From JAFGJU01 sp964570935 (GTDB taxonomy: Bacteria; Eisenbacteria; RBG-16-71-46; JAFGJU01): a DNA stretch of 27,976 nt. Numbering within the stretch: the stretch's first letter is position 1; each line of letters starts with the position of its first letter. Positions 8,087-15,172 of the stretch are shown here, piece after piece. The DNA lies in assembly GCA_964570935.1 (NCBI GenBank), contig CAZMZP010000022.1:1-27976 (forward strand). Reading direction: 5' to 3'. The position numbers and the translations under genes were made by a program. Under the pieces are notes generated by a model. That model made no database searches and was not told the DNA's origin. It worked only from the letters and a program-made list of their open reading frames with translations.

Positions 8087-9652
8087 ATGGCGAACGTCCG
8101 CAGAATCTCGCAGGTAGTCTTCATACTGATATTCTTCTTCCTGCTGGTCCAGACCCAGTACCAGGGCAGGGACGAGATAGGCTATCCGGTTCGGTTGTTT
8201 CTCGACCTGGACCCGCTGTTCGCAGGCCTCCTGCTCCTTTCCACGTTCTCCTTGAAGCCGATACTACTGTTGAGCCTCATCACCGTGGGCCTGTCGCTGG
8301 TGCTCGGCAGATTCTTCTGCGGCTGGGTGTGTCCGTTCGGGACGCTCCACAACACGGCCCGGGAGCTGGCCAGGAGGCCCAGAAAGCTGGAGCACGGGCT
8401 CTACGCCAAAGCACAGGCCTGGAAGTACGCGGTGCTGGTCGCGGTCGTCGTGAGCGCCCTCTTCTCCATGTCAGTGCTGGGGGTGATGGACCCGCTTTCG
8501 CTCACAGTGCGCTCCATTTCCTTGGGCGTCGGCCCGTCCCTCGAACTCATCGTCCGGAGCGCGTTCGACGGCATCTACGCCCACGCGCCCGGCTGGGTGT
8601 CCGCCGTGTCGGAGCCCGTGTACAAGCTGCTCAAGGACTACGTGCTGGCTTTCAACCAGCCTCGCTTTTTTCAAGGTGCCTTTCTCGGGCTCCTCTTCAT
8701 GGGACTTCTCGCGCTCAACGTTGCCAAGTCACGTTTCTGGTGCAGGTACGTCTGCCCGCTCGGAGCCCTTCTTGCCTTGCTGTCCAAGCCCGCCGTCCTG
8801 AGACTTGAGATGCTCGGTCAGTGCGACAGGTGCGGAAAGTGCGCGCGCTCCTGCCCCACCGGCGCCTCGCCCGCTCTCGGAGACGGCTGGCGCAAGGCGG
8901 AGTGCATTTACTGCTGGAACTGCGTGGAGGCGTGCCCGACGCACGCGCTCTCTTTCGAGTTTGCCAGACCTCAGAGGAACGACGGAAGAGTCGACTTGAG
9001 CAGGCGGAACTTCGTGTGGTCCCTGGGCGCGGGACTGGCCGCGGTGCCGCTGATGCGGGTGTCGCCCTCTCTGTCGCGGCCGCACCCCAAGCTTATACGG
9101 CCTCCGGGCGCCCGCCCCGAGAAGGAATTCCTGGAAAGATGCGTCAAGTGCTCCGAGTGCATGAGGGTCTGCCTCACCAACGGCCTGCAGCCCACGCTGA
9201 TGGAAGCCGGGCTGGAGGGCGTGTGGTCTCCCATTCTTGTTCCCAAAATCGGTTACTGCGAGTACTCGTGCACGCTCTGCGGCCAGGTCTGCCCGACCGG
9301 CGCCATAGAGAAGCTCGACCTGGCCACGAAGCGCAAGACCGTTATCGGGCTCGCCTTCATAGACAAGGACCGCTGCCTGCCCCACGCCATGAACGTGAAC
9401 TGCGCGGTCTGCGAGGAGCAGTGCCCGACGCCCAAGAAGGCGATAGTGTTCAAGGACACCGAGGCCGTCGACGGGAACGGCAACAAGTTCACGCTCAAGC
9501 TGCCGTACGTGGTGACGGAGCTCTGCATCGGCTGCGGAATCTGCGAGAACAAATGCCCTGTGGTCGACGAGCCGGCGATCTACGTCACGAGCATCAACGA
9601 GTCGCGCTCGCCTTCCCGCTCACTCCTCCTGGCCCCCAAGAGCACGCCCTAG
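8087..9652 (+). CDS. membrane polyferredoxin with NapH-like and NapG-like halves
   Basis: A 521-residue iron-sulfur membrane protein. The N-terminal half resembles NapH: about five membrane helices (residues 5-23, 43-56, 59-75, 114-133, 196-213) with the conserved CGWVCP (78-83) and CRYVCPLGA (219-227). It is followed by two ferredoxin-type Cys sets (246-256 and 273-283). A twin-arginine-like segment, LSRRNFVWSLGAGLAAVPL (about 304-322), then opens a second, NapG-like half with four more Cys sets (352-362, 391-402, 430-446, 480-490). That makes up to six [4Fe-4S] clusters. NapH and NapG normally are separate proteins passing electrons from quinol to a periplasmic acceptor. No terminal reductase lies beside it; the DUF362 protein is the nearest candidate partner. 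The next gene starts nine bases later. Confidence 0.88.
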   Translation: MANVRRISQVVFILIFFFLLVQTQYQGRDEIGYPVRLFLDLDPLFAGLLLLSTFSLKPILLLSLITVGLSLVLGRFFCGWVCPFGTLHNTARELARRPRKLEHGLYAKAQAWKYAVLVAVVVSALFSMSVLGVMDPLSLTVRSISLGVGPSLELIVRSAFDGIYAHAPGWVSAVSEPVYKLLKDYVLAFNQPRFFQGAFLGLLFMGLLALNVAKSRFWCRYVCPLGALLALLSKPAVLRLEMLGQCDRCGKCARSCPTGASPALGDGWRKAECIYCWNCVEACPTHALSFEFARPQRNDGRVDLSRRNFVWSLGAGLAAVPLMRVSPSLSRPHPKLIRPPGARPEKEFLERCVKCSECMRVCLTNGLQPTLMEAGLEGVWSPILVPKIGYCEYSCTLCGQVCPTGAIEKLDLATKRKTVIGLAFIDKDRCLPHAMNVNCAVCEEQCPTPKKAIVFKDTEAVDGNGNKFTLKLPYVVTELCIGCGICENKCPVVDEPAIYVTSINESRSPSRSLLLAPKSTP

Positions 9653-9661
9653 GATTCTGAG

Positions 9662-11410
9662 ATGGAATCGCTGAAAGCCCTGTCCAGACTGTCCAAGTAC
9701 CTCCGAAGACACAGAAGGGCTCTGGTCGTCGGATCCTTCTGCATCCTGGCGCTTCAACTCATCGGCCTTGCCATCCCATGGCTTATGAAGCTGGCCGTGG
9801 ACGCCATCCCCAGGGCGACGCGTGTCCAGGAGCTATTCAAGTACGGCGCCATGATAGTGGCCGCCTCGGCCGTACAGGGCGTGTTCAGGTTCGCCATGAG
9901 AAGGCTCATGATCGGAGCGTCGCGTGAGATGGAGTACGAGCTCCGGAACGACCTCTTCGCTCATCTTCTCAAGCTGTCTCCGTCCTACTTCAGCAGGACC
10001 AAGACCGGCGACATAATGGCCAGGGCGACCAACGACACAAGCGCGGTGAGGGAGTTCCTGGGGCCGGGAATCATGTATTCCATCAACACGGTCATAACGC
10101 TGGTTGCGGCGACCGCGCTCATGCTGTACATAGACCCGCTGCTCACGGCGTTCGCCCTGCTTCCCATCCCGGCGCTGGCGCTCGTGGTGAACCGGTTCGG
10201 CCGCGTCGTGAGGGAGAAGTTCGAGCAGGTCCAGCAGCAGTTTTCGCGTCTGACGGCGCGGGCCCACGAGAGCATTTCCGGGATACGCGTGGTGAAGGCC
10301 TACGCCGGGGAGGAGCACGACAGCCGCCGTTTCGCCGCCCTCAACGAAGAGTACGTGGCCAAGAACCTGAGTCTGGTCCGCGTCTGGGGAGTGTTTCATC
10401 CTCTCATCGCGCTGGTCGGCGGCGTCGGCGCCATCATAGTGCTGTGGCTGGGCGGGCTCCAGGTGATAAACGGCAGGATTTCGCTCGGAGACTTCGTGGC
10501 CTTCAGTGGATACCTCGCGATGCTCACCTGGCCGGCCATTGCCCTGGGATGGGTCGTGAACCTCGTGCAGAGGGGCGCCGCGTCCATGACTCGAATAGCA
10601 CAGATCATGGACCAGCAGCCCGACATCGCCGACTCTGACACGATTCCCGTGCAGCGAATACGCGGGGAGATAGAGTTCAGAGACGTCTGCTTTTCGTACT
10701 ACGAGGGCGGGCCGCTCGTGCTCAAGGACGTGAGCTTCCGCCTGCCGGCGGGAAAGAAGCTGGCCATAGTCGGCAGGACTGGCTGCGGCAAGAGCACGCT
10801 CATCAACCTCGTGCCGAGGCTGTTTCAGCCCACGTCGGGCGGGATACTCATCGACGGCGTGGACATTCGGAAGATCCCGCTGGCCGTCCTCCGGAAGCAC
10901 ACAGGCTACGTGCCGCAGGAGTCGTTCCTTTTCTCCGACACCATACGGGCGAACATAGCGTACGGCCTTTCCTCGGCGCGGGACGAGGAGATCGCGGAAG
11001 TGGCGGAGATGGCCAAGATCGCCGAGGAGGTGGAGGAATTCACGTCCAGGTTCGACACAGTGGTCGGCGAGAGGGGCATCACCCTGTCTGGCGGCCAGAA
11101 GCAGAGGACGGCGATTTCCAGGGCGGTGATAGTGAAACCGGCGATACTGCTTCTGGACGACGTCTTCTCCAACGTCGACACCGAGACCGAACGACACATA
11201 CTGGCCCGCCTCAAGGCGAAACTCGGCGACAGGACCTGGATGATGGTGTCTCACCGGGTATCCACGATATACGAGGCGGACGAGATAATCGTGCTGGAGA
11301 ACGGGACCGTGACGGAGAGAGGCACGCACGAAGAGCTGCTCAAGACCGGCAGGCTGTACAAGGAGCTTCACAGGAGGCAGGTCCTCGCGGAAGAGCTCGA
11401 GGTGGGATAG
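9662..11410 (+). CDS. ABC exporter half-transporter, degenerate-site subunit (TM287/YheI-like)
   Basis: A 582-residue type IV ABC exporter: six-helix transmembrane domain (about residues 1-310) followed by the ATPase domain. Motifs: Walker A GRTGCGKSTL, Q-loop VPQESFLF, canonical signature LSGGQKQR, Walker B ILLLDD and switch His in VSHRVSTI. At residue 500 the catalytic glutamate after Walker B is replaced by aspartate (LLLDDVFS, codon 11159-11161), the hallmark of the degenerate ATP site in heterodimeric exporters such as TM287/288, BmrCD and LmrCD. The next gene encodes the complementary subunit. The substrate is unknown; drug, lipid or peptide export are all possible. The stop-codon context is duplicated (GTGGGATAGA at 11402 and 11420). 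Confidence 0.93.
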   Translation: MESLKALSRLSKYLRRHRRALVVGSFCILALQLIGLAIPWLMKLAVDAIPRATRVQELFKYGAMIVAASAVQGVFRFAMRRLMIGASREMEYELRNDLFAHLLKLSPSYFSRTKTGDIMARATNDTSAVREFLGPGIMYSINTVITLVAATALMLYIDPLLTAFALLPIPALALVVNRFGRVVREKFEQVQQQFSRLTARAHESISGIRVVKAYAGEEHDSRRFAALNEEYVAKNLSLVRVWGVFHPLIALVGGVGAIIVLWLGGLQVINGRISLGDFVAFSGYLAMLTWPAIALGWVVNLVQRGAASMTRIAQIMDQQPDIADSDTIPVQRIRGEIEFRDVCFSYYEGGPLVLKDVSFRLPAGKKLAIVGRTGCGKSTLINLVPRLFQPTSGGILIDGVDIRKIPLAVLRKHTGYVPQESFLFSDTIRANIAYGLSSARDEEIAEVAEMAKIAEEVEEFTSRFDTVVGERGITLSGGQKQRTAISRAVIVKPAILLLDDVFSNVDTETERHILARLKAKLGDRTWMMVSHRVSTIYEADEIIVLENGTVTERGTHEELLKTGRLYKELHRRQVLAEELEVG

Positions 11411-11446
11411 ACCGTCGATGTGGGATAGAGCGGGAAGGCAACGGGC

Positions 11447-13234
11447 ATGACGTCCAGACTTCACGAAGAAGAAGAGGTGTTCTCCAAGGCCTACGACTCC
11501 AGGCTGGTGAGGAGGCTGCTGGGCTACCTCGCCCCCTACAGGCACGTGGTCGTGCTGTCCGTCCTGGTCCTGCTGGTCGGCTCGGTCGCCGAGCTGGCGG
11601 GCCCCTACCTGGTAAAGGTGGCCATAGACGGGTACATCGCGAAGGGAGACCCGTCCGGCCTGCCCATGCTGGCCTCGCTCTACGTCCTGTCTCTGGCCGG
11701 CGCCTTCGTCCTGCGCTACTGGCAGGTGTATCTAACCAACAGGACAGGCCAGCAGGTGATGGCCGACCTTCGCATGCAGATCTTCACGCACCTCCAGAGG
11801 CTTCCGGTTCCGTTCTTCGACAGGAACCCCGTCGGGAGACTGCTCACCAGGGTCACCAACGACGTGGAAGTGCTGAACGAGATGGTGACGAGCGGAGTCG
11901 TGACCATCTTCGGCGACGTGTTCACGCTGATAGGCATCGCGGTCGTGCTGGCCCATCTCAACCTCACTCTGGCGCTGGTCGTCTTCGCGGTCGTGCCGTT
12001 CATGCTGGCGGCGGCCATGGTGTTCAGGAGAAAGGCCAGGATCGCCTACAGCATGACCCGCGCGCGAATAGCCCGCCTGAACGCCTATCTCCAGGAGACT
12101 CTGGGGGGCATCAGGATCGTGCAGGCCTTCGTTCGCGAGAAGAGAAGCTGTGCCCAGTTCGACCGGCTGAACGCCTCGCACCTGGAGGCCTACCTCAAGT
12201 CGGTGCTGTACCACGCGGTGTTCTTCCCGGTGATGGAGCTCATCGGCGCGGTCGCAATCGCCCTCATCATCTGGCACGGCGGCTCGAGCGTCATCAAGGG
12301 GACCCTCACCGTAGGAGGCCTGGTGGCCTTCATACAGTACACGCAGAGGTTCTTCCGGCCCGTCACGGACTTGAGCGAGAAGTACAACACCATGCAGGCC
12401 GCGATGTCGTCGGCCGAGCGCATATTCGACCTGCTGGACACGCCGCCTGAGCCGGAGGATTCCGAAAAGGCCGTGCGGGTGGCCGCGGCGCGCGGGGACG
12501 TGGAGTTCGACGACGTGACCTTCGCGTACGACCGCGGCGAAGAGGTGCTGCGGAACGTCTCCTTCAGCGTGGGCCGGGGTGAGACCGTGGCCGTGGTCGG
12601 CGCCACCGGCGCCGGAAAGACGACTCTGATGAGCCTCCTGGCCCGGCTGTACGAGCTCAAGAGGGGCTCGATAAGGATAGACGGAGTAGACATAAGAGAC
12701 CTGGCGCGGCAGGACCTTCGGAGAAACGTGGCGGTCGTTCCGCAGGACGTCTTTCTGTTCTCGGGCACGGTGGAGGAGAACCTGACTCTTGGAAGGCCCG
12801 GGATAGACTCCGCAACGATTGAAGAAGCGGCCAGGCGGGTCGGAGCCGACGACTTCATAAGGAGGCTCCCCCACGGCTACCGGGAAGAAGTCGGAGAAAG
12901 AGGCGTGTCGCTCTCGGTGGGGCAGAAGCAGCTCATCTCGTTCGCGAGGGCGCTCATACACGACCCCAGAATACTGATCCTGGACGAGGCCACGTCCAGC
13001 GTGGACCCGGAGACCGAGCATCTCCTGAGGGAGGCCGTGCACTCGCTCCTGTCGGGCAGGACTTCGATAGTCATCGCTCACCGGCTCTCGACCATAAGAA
13101 GCGCCGACAGGATCGTCGTGCTCCACAAGGGAAGGGTGAAGGAAGAGGGCACACATCAGGAGCTGTTGAAGGCTGGAGGCGTCTACTCGAAGCTCTGGGA
13201 GCTGCAGTACATGATGCAGGACAACGGCGATTAG
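11447..13234 (+). CDS. ABC exporter half-transporter, consensus-site subunit (TM288/YheH-like)
   Basis: A 595-residue partner of the preceding ABC subunit. A charged N-terminal extension (HEEEEVFSKAYDSRLVRRLLGYL) typical of the larger subunit of heterodimeric exporters leads into six membrane helices, then the ATPase domain: Walker A GATGAGKTTL, Q-loop VPQDVFLFSG, signature changed to LSVGQKQL (residues 489-496), Walker B RILILDEATSSVD with catalytic Glu at 514, switch His in IAHRLSTI. Its Walker B pairs with the canonical signature of subunit 1, giving one competent site; its altered signature pairs with the Asp-substituted Walker B, giving one degenerate site. It starts 36 bases after the first subunit and converges on ruvA. 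Confidence 0.93.
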   Translation: MTSRLHEEEEVFSKAYDSRLVRRLLGYLAPYRHVVVLSVLVLLVGSVAELAGPYLVKVAIDGYIAKGDPSGLPMLASLYVLSLAGAFVLRYWQVYLTNRTGQQVMADLRMQIFTHLQRLPVPFFDRNPVGRLLTRVTNDVEVLNEMVTSGVVTIFGDVFTLIGIAVVLAHLNLTLALVVFAVVPFMLAAAMVFRRKARIAYSMTRARIARLNAYLQETLGGIRIVQAFVREKRSCAQFDRLNASHLEAYLKSVLYHAVFFPVMELIGAVAIALIIWHGGSSVIKGTLTVGGLVAFIQYTQRFFRPVTDLSEKYNTMQAAMSSAERIFDLLDTPPEPEDSEKAVRVAAARGDVEFDDVTFAYDRGEEVLRNVSFSVGRGETVAVVGATGAGKTTLMSLLARLYELKRGSIRIDGVDIRDLARQDLRRNVAVVPQDVFLFSGTVEENLTLGRPGIDSATIEEAARRVGADDFIRRLPHGYREEVGERGVSLSVGQKQLISFARALIHDPRILILDEATSSVDPETEHLLREAVHSLLSGRTSIVIAHRLSTIRSADRIVVLHKGRVKEEGTHQELLKAGGVYSKLWELQYMMQDNGD

Positions 13235-13306
13235 CTGCCCGCGCGATGTTCGGCCAGGCGCCAGCCCGAGCGCCTTCGTCACGCGTGGGCGCCGGAGGGA
13301 GGCCCG

Positions 13307-13906
13307 TCAGCTGCCCGCGACAGACAGGGCGTGGCGTATCAGCTCTTCCAGTGGAAGCTCGGCGCCCGCCTCGGACACAACGTGCCTGACCGCTTTCTGC
13401 GCCGACGCCTTGGTCACGCCCAGGGAGACGAGGGCGAGCACTGCGTCGTTGAAGTGCGGGGGTTCCGCCGACGCTGCCGCCACCGGCTCGCGGGACGTCA
13501 GAAGCACGCCCACCTTATCCTTCAGCTCCACGACTATTCTCTCGGCGAGCTTCTTCCCCACTCCCGAGATCGTGGTCAGCATCCCCGTGTTGCTCGACGC
13601 TATGGCCTGGGCGACGAAGTCCACCTTGCTGCCCGACAGCACTCCCAGGGCGAGCCTGGGTCCGATGCCCGACACCAGGACGAGCAGCTCGAAGAGCTGT
13701 TTCTCCTCGGCGGTGGCGAACCCGTAGAGGTCGAGCGCGTCTTCCTTCACGTGAAGCCGGGTGAGCAGTCGAGCCGAGCTTCCCACTTCGCCCAGCTTCT
13801 CGTACGTGGACAGCGGGATGTTCACACCGTAGCCGACGCCCTCCACGTCCAGTATGACCCGGGTGGGAGCCTTTTCTACGATCGTCCCCTTGAGCGCGAA
13901 AATCAT
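13307..13906 (-). CDS. ruvA: Holliday junction DNA helicase subunit RuvA
   Basis: Tetrameric protein that binds Holliday junctions and loads RuvB. The 199 aa begin MIFALKGTIVEKAP with the OB-fold domain, then GVGYGVNIPLSTYE, LHVKEDALDLYGF, and the helix-hairpin-helix segments LVSGIGPRLALGVLSG and ISGVGKKLAERIVVELKDK, followed by a linker and the C-terminal RuvB-contact domain (NDAVLALVSLGVTKASA). The ATG overlaps the ruvC stop as ATGA, so translation is probably coupled. Downstream, the normally adjacent ruvB is absent; the ABC operon on the other strand ends 72 bases away. Confidence 0.97.
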   Translation of the reverse strand: MIFALKGTIVEKAPTRVILDVEGVGYGVNIPLSTYEKLGEVGSSARLLTRLHVKEDALDLYGFATAEEKQLFELLVLVSGIGPRLALGVLSGSKVDFVAQAIASSNTGMLTTISGVGKKLAERIVVELKDKVGVLLTSREPVAAASAEPPHFNDAVLALVSLGVTKASAQKAVRHVVSEAGAELPLEELIRHALSVAGS

Positions 13907-14394
13907 CGTGTCACCAGATTGAGGCTTCCCCTGGCGGTCTTGTTGACGTGGCACAGGGCTATGGCCAGAGCGTCCGAGGCGTCCGGGGACAGTCTCCCGG
14001 ACGGGGACAGCAGCTTCTCGATCATGAACTGGACCTGCTTCTTGGAGGCGGCTCCGGACCCCACTACGGATAGCTTCACCTCGAGCGGCGTGTACTCGAA
14101 GACCCGCACGCCCGCCTTGGCGGCGGCCAGCAGGACCACGCCCCTGGCATGCCCCATCACGAGGGCCGCTCTGACGCTCTTGCTGTGGAAGATCGTCTCC
14201 ACGGCAATCCTGTCCGGCTTGTAGGCGTCTATTACTTTGAGGAGTCTGTCGTAGATCTCTTCGAGCCTTGCTTCGAAGGGTCTCTGCTGGGAGGGGCGTA
14301 TGCAGCCGAAGCCGAGGCATTCGACGCCCGCCTCCGTCCTCCGGATCGAGCCGTATCCGGTGGCTATGCTGCCCGGGTCTATTCCGACGACCAC
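13903..14394 (-). CDS. ruvC: Holliday junction resolvase RuvC
   Basis: Dimeric endonuclease that cuts Holliday junctions. The four acidic catalytic residues are visible: Asp in VVVGIDPG at the N-terminus, Glu in IAVETIF, and two Asp in SPDASDALAIA. FHSKSVRAALVMGHARG and the SVVGSGAASKKQVQ segment are typical. I place the start at GTG 14394, directly before GIDPG, giving 163 aa (family 160-175); no start has a strong ribosome-binding site. An in-frame ATG at 14454 lies inside yebC and adds 20 non-family residues. The gene lies 19 bases after yebC and overlaps ruvA by four bases. Confidence 0.95.
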   Translation of the reverse strand: MVVGIDPGSIATGYGSIRRTEAGVECLGFGCIRPSQQRPFEARLEEIYDRLLKVIDAYKPDRIAVETIFHSKSVRAALVMGHARGVVLLAAAKAGVRVFEYTPLEVKLSVVGSGAASKKQVQFMIEKLLSPSGRLSPDASDALAIALCHVNKTARGSLNLVTR

Positions 14395-14413
14395 GAATTC
14401 ACTGCCCGGCCCG

Positions 14414-15166
14414 TTACTTTCCAAGCTTGGACATGATTTCATCGGGAATGTCAAAATTAGCGTGGACCTTCTGCACGTCGTCGTGCTCTTCCAGAACCTC
14501 CATCAGCCGGAGGATCTGCTCAGCCTCCTTCTCGCCCAGCGGGATCGTGGACTGAGGCACGCGCTCCAGCTCCGCCGCCATGAGCGTTACGCCGGCGGCC
14601 TTCAGGCGTTCGCGGACGCTGTCCAGCTTCCCCGGCTCCACCGTTATCTCAAAGAACTCAGGAGAGTCGTCGTTGACGTCGTCGGCGCCGGCGTCCAGCG
14701 CGAGGCCGATCAGTTTGTCTTCGTCCACCGACTTTCTCTCCACCGTGATAAGGCCCTTCAAGTCAAACATCCACGAAACGCAACCCACCTCGCCCAGGTT
14801 GCCGCCGTTCTTCGAGAAAATGTGCCTGATCTCGGAGGTGGTCCTGTTCCTGTTGTCGGTCGTGACCTCAGCCATGATGGCCACGCCGTGGGGGCCGTAG
14901 CCTTCGTACATGACTTCTTCGTACGACACTCCCGGCAGCTCGCCGGTGCCCTTCTTGACCGCCCTGTCAATGTTGTCGGCGGGCATGTTGCAGCCCTTGG
15001 CCGCCTGAATGGCCGTCCTCAGCCGGGCGTTGGCGTTCACGTCGCCGCCGCCCTGGCGCGCGGCCACGGTGATTTCCTTGATAAGCTTCCCGAACAGCTT
15101 GCCTCTCGCCTGGTCGGTCTTTCCCTTCTTCCTCTTTATCGTGCTCCACTTAGAGTGCCCTGACAT
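14414..15166 (-). CDS. yebC: YebC/PmpR-family protein (TACO1 family)
   Basis: A 250-residue protein of the YebC family, reported both as a transcription factor and as a factor relieving ribosome stalling on proline-rich stretches. The N-terminus MSGHSKWSTIKRKK is diagnostic, followed by ARLRTAIQAAKGCNMPADNI, YEGYGPHGVAIMAEVTTDNR (in part), IRHIFSKNGGNLGE and VSWMF. All three domains are present and the length is normal. Its position directly before ruvC is widespread in bacteria. It begins six bases after the EF-G-like gene, so the two are probably cotranscribed. Confidence 0.97.
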   Translation of the reverse strand: MSGHSKWSTIKRKKGKTDQARGKLFGKLIKEITVAARQGGGDVNANARLRTAIQAAKGCNMPADNIDRAVKKGTGELPGVSYEEVMYEGYGPHGVAIMAEVTTDNRNRTTSEIRHIFSKNGGNLGEVGCVSWMFDLKGLITVERKSVDEDKLIGLALDAGADDVNDDSPEFFEITVEPGKLDSVRERLKAAGVTLMAAELERVPQSTIPLGEKEAEQILRLMEVLEEHDDVQKVHANFDIPDEIMSKLGK

Positions 15167-15172
15167 TGTCGC

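Noticed and set aside
6235..13234. Accessory block as an integrated mobile element.
   Set aside because: I found no integrase, transposase, tRNA target, inverted ends or target-site duplication at the borders; only the gene order suggests insertion.
9833..13282. Two minus-strand frames of more than 500 codons opposite the ABC genes.
   Set aside because: The plus-strand frames show complete ABC exporter motifs; the opposite frames are His/Arg/Pro-rich and have no domain.
13307..14320. Possible fused protein with a long N-terminal extension on RuvA.
   Set aside because: The extension runs in the wrong frame through ruvC. RuvA starts at MIFALKG (13906), overlapping the ruvC stop as ATGA.
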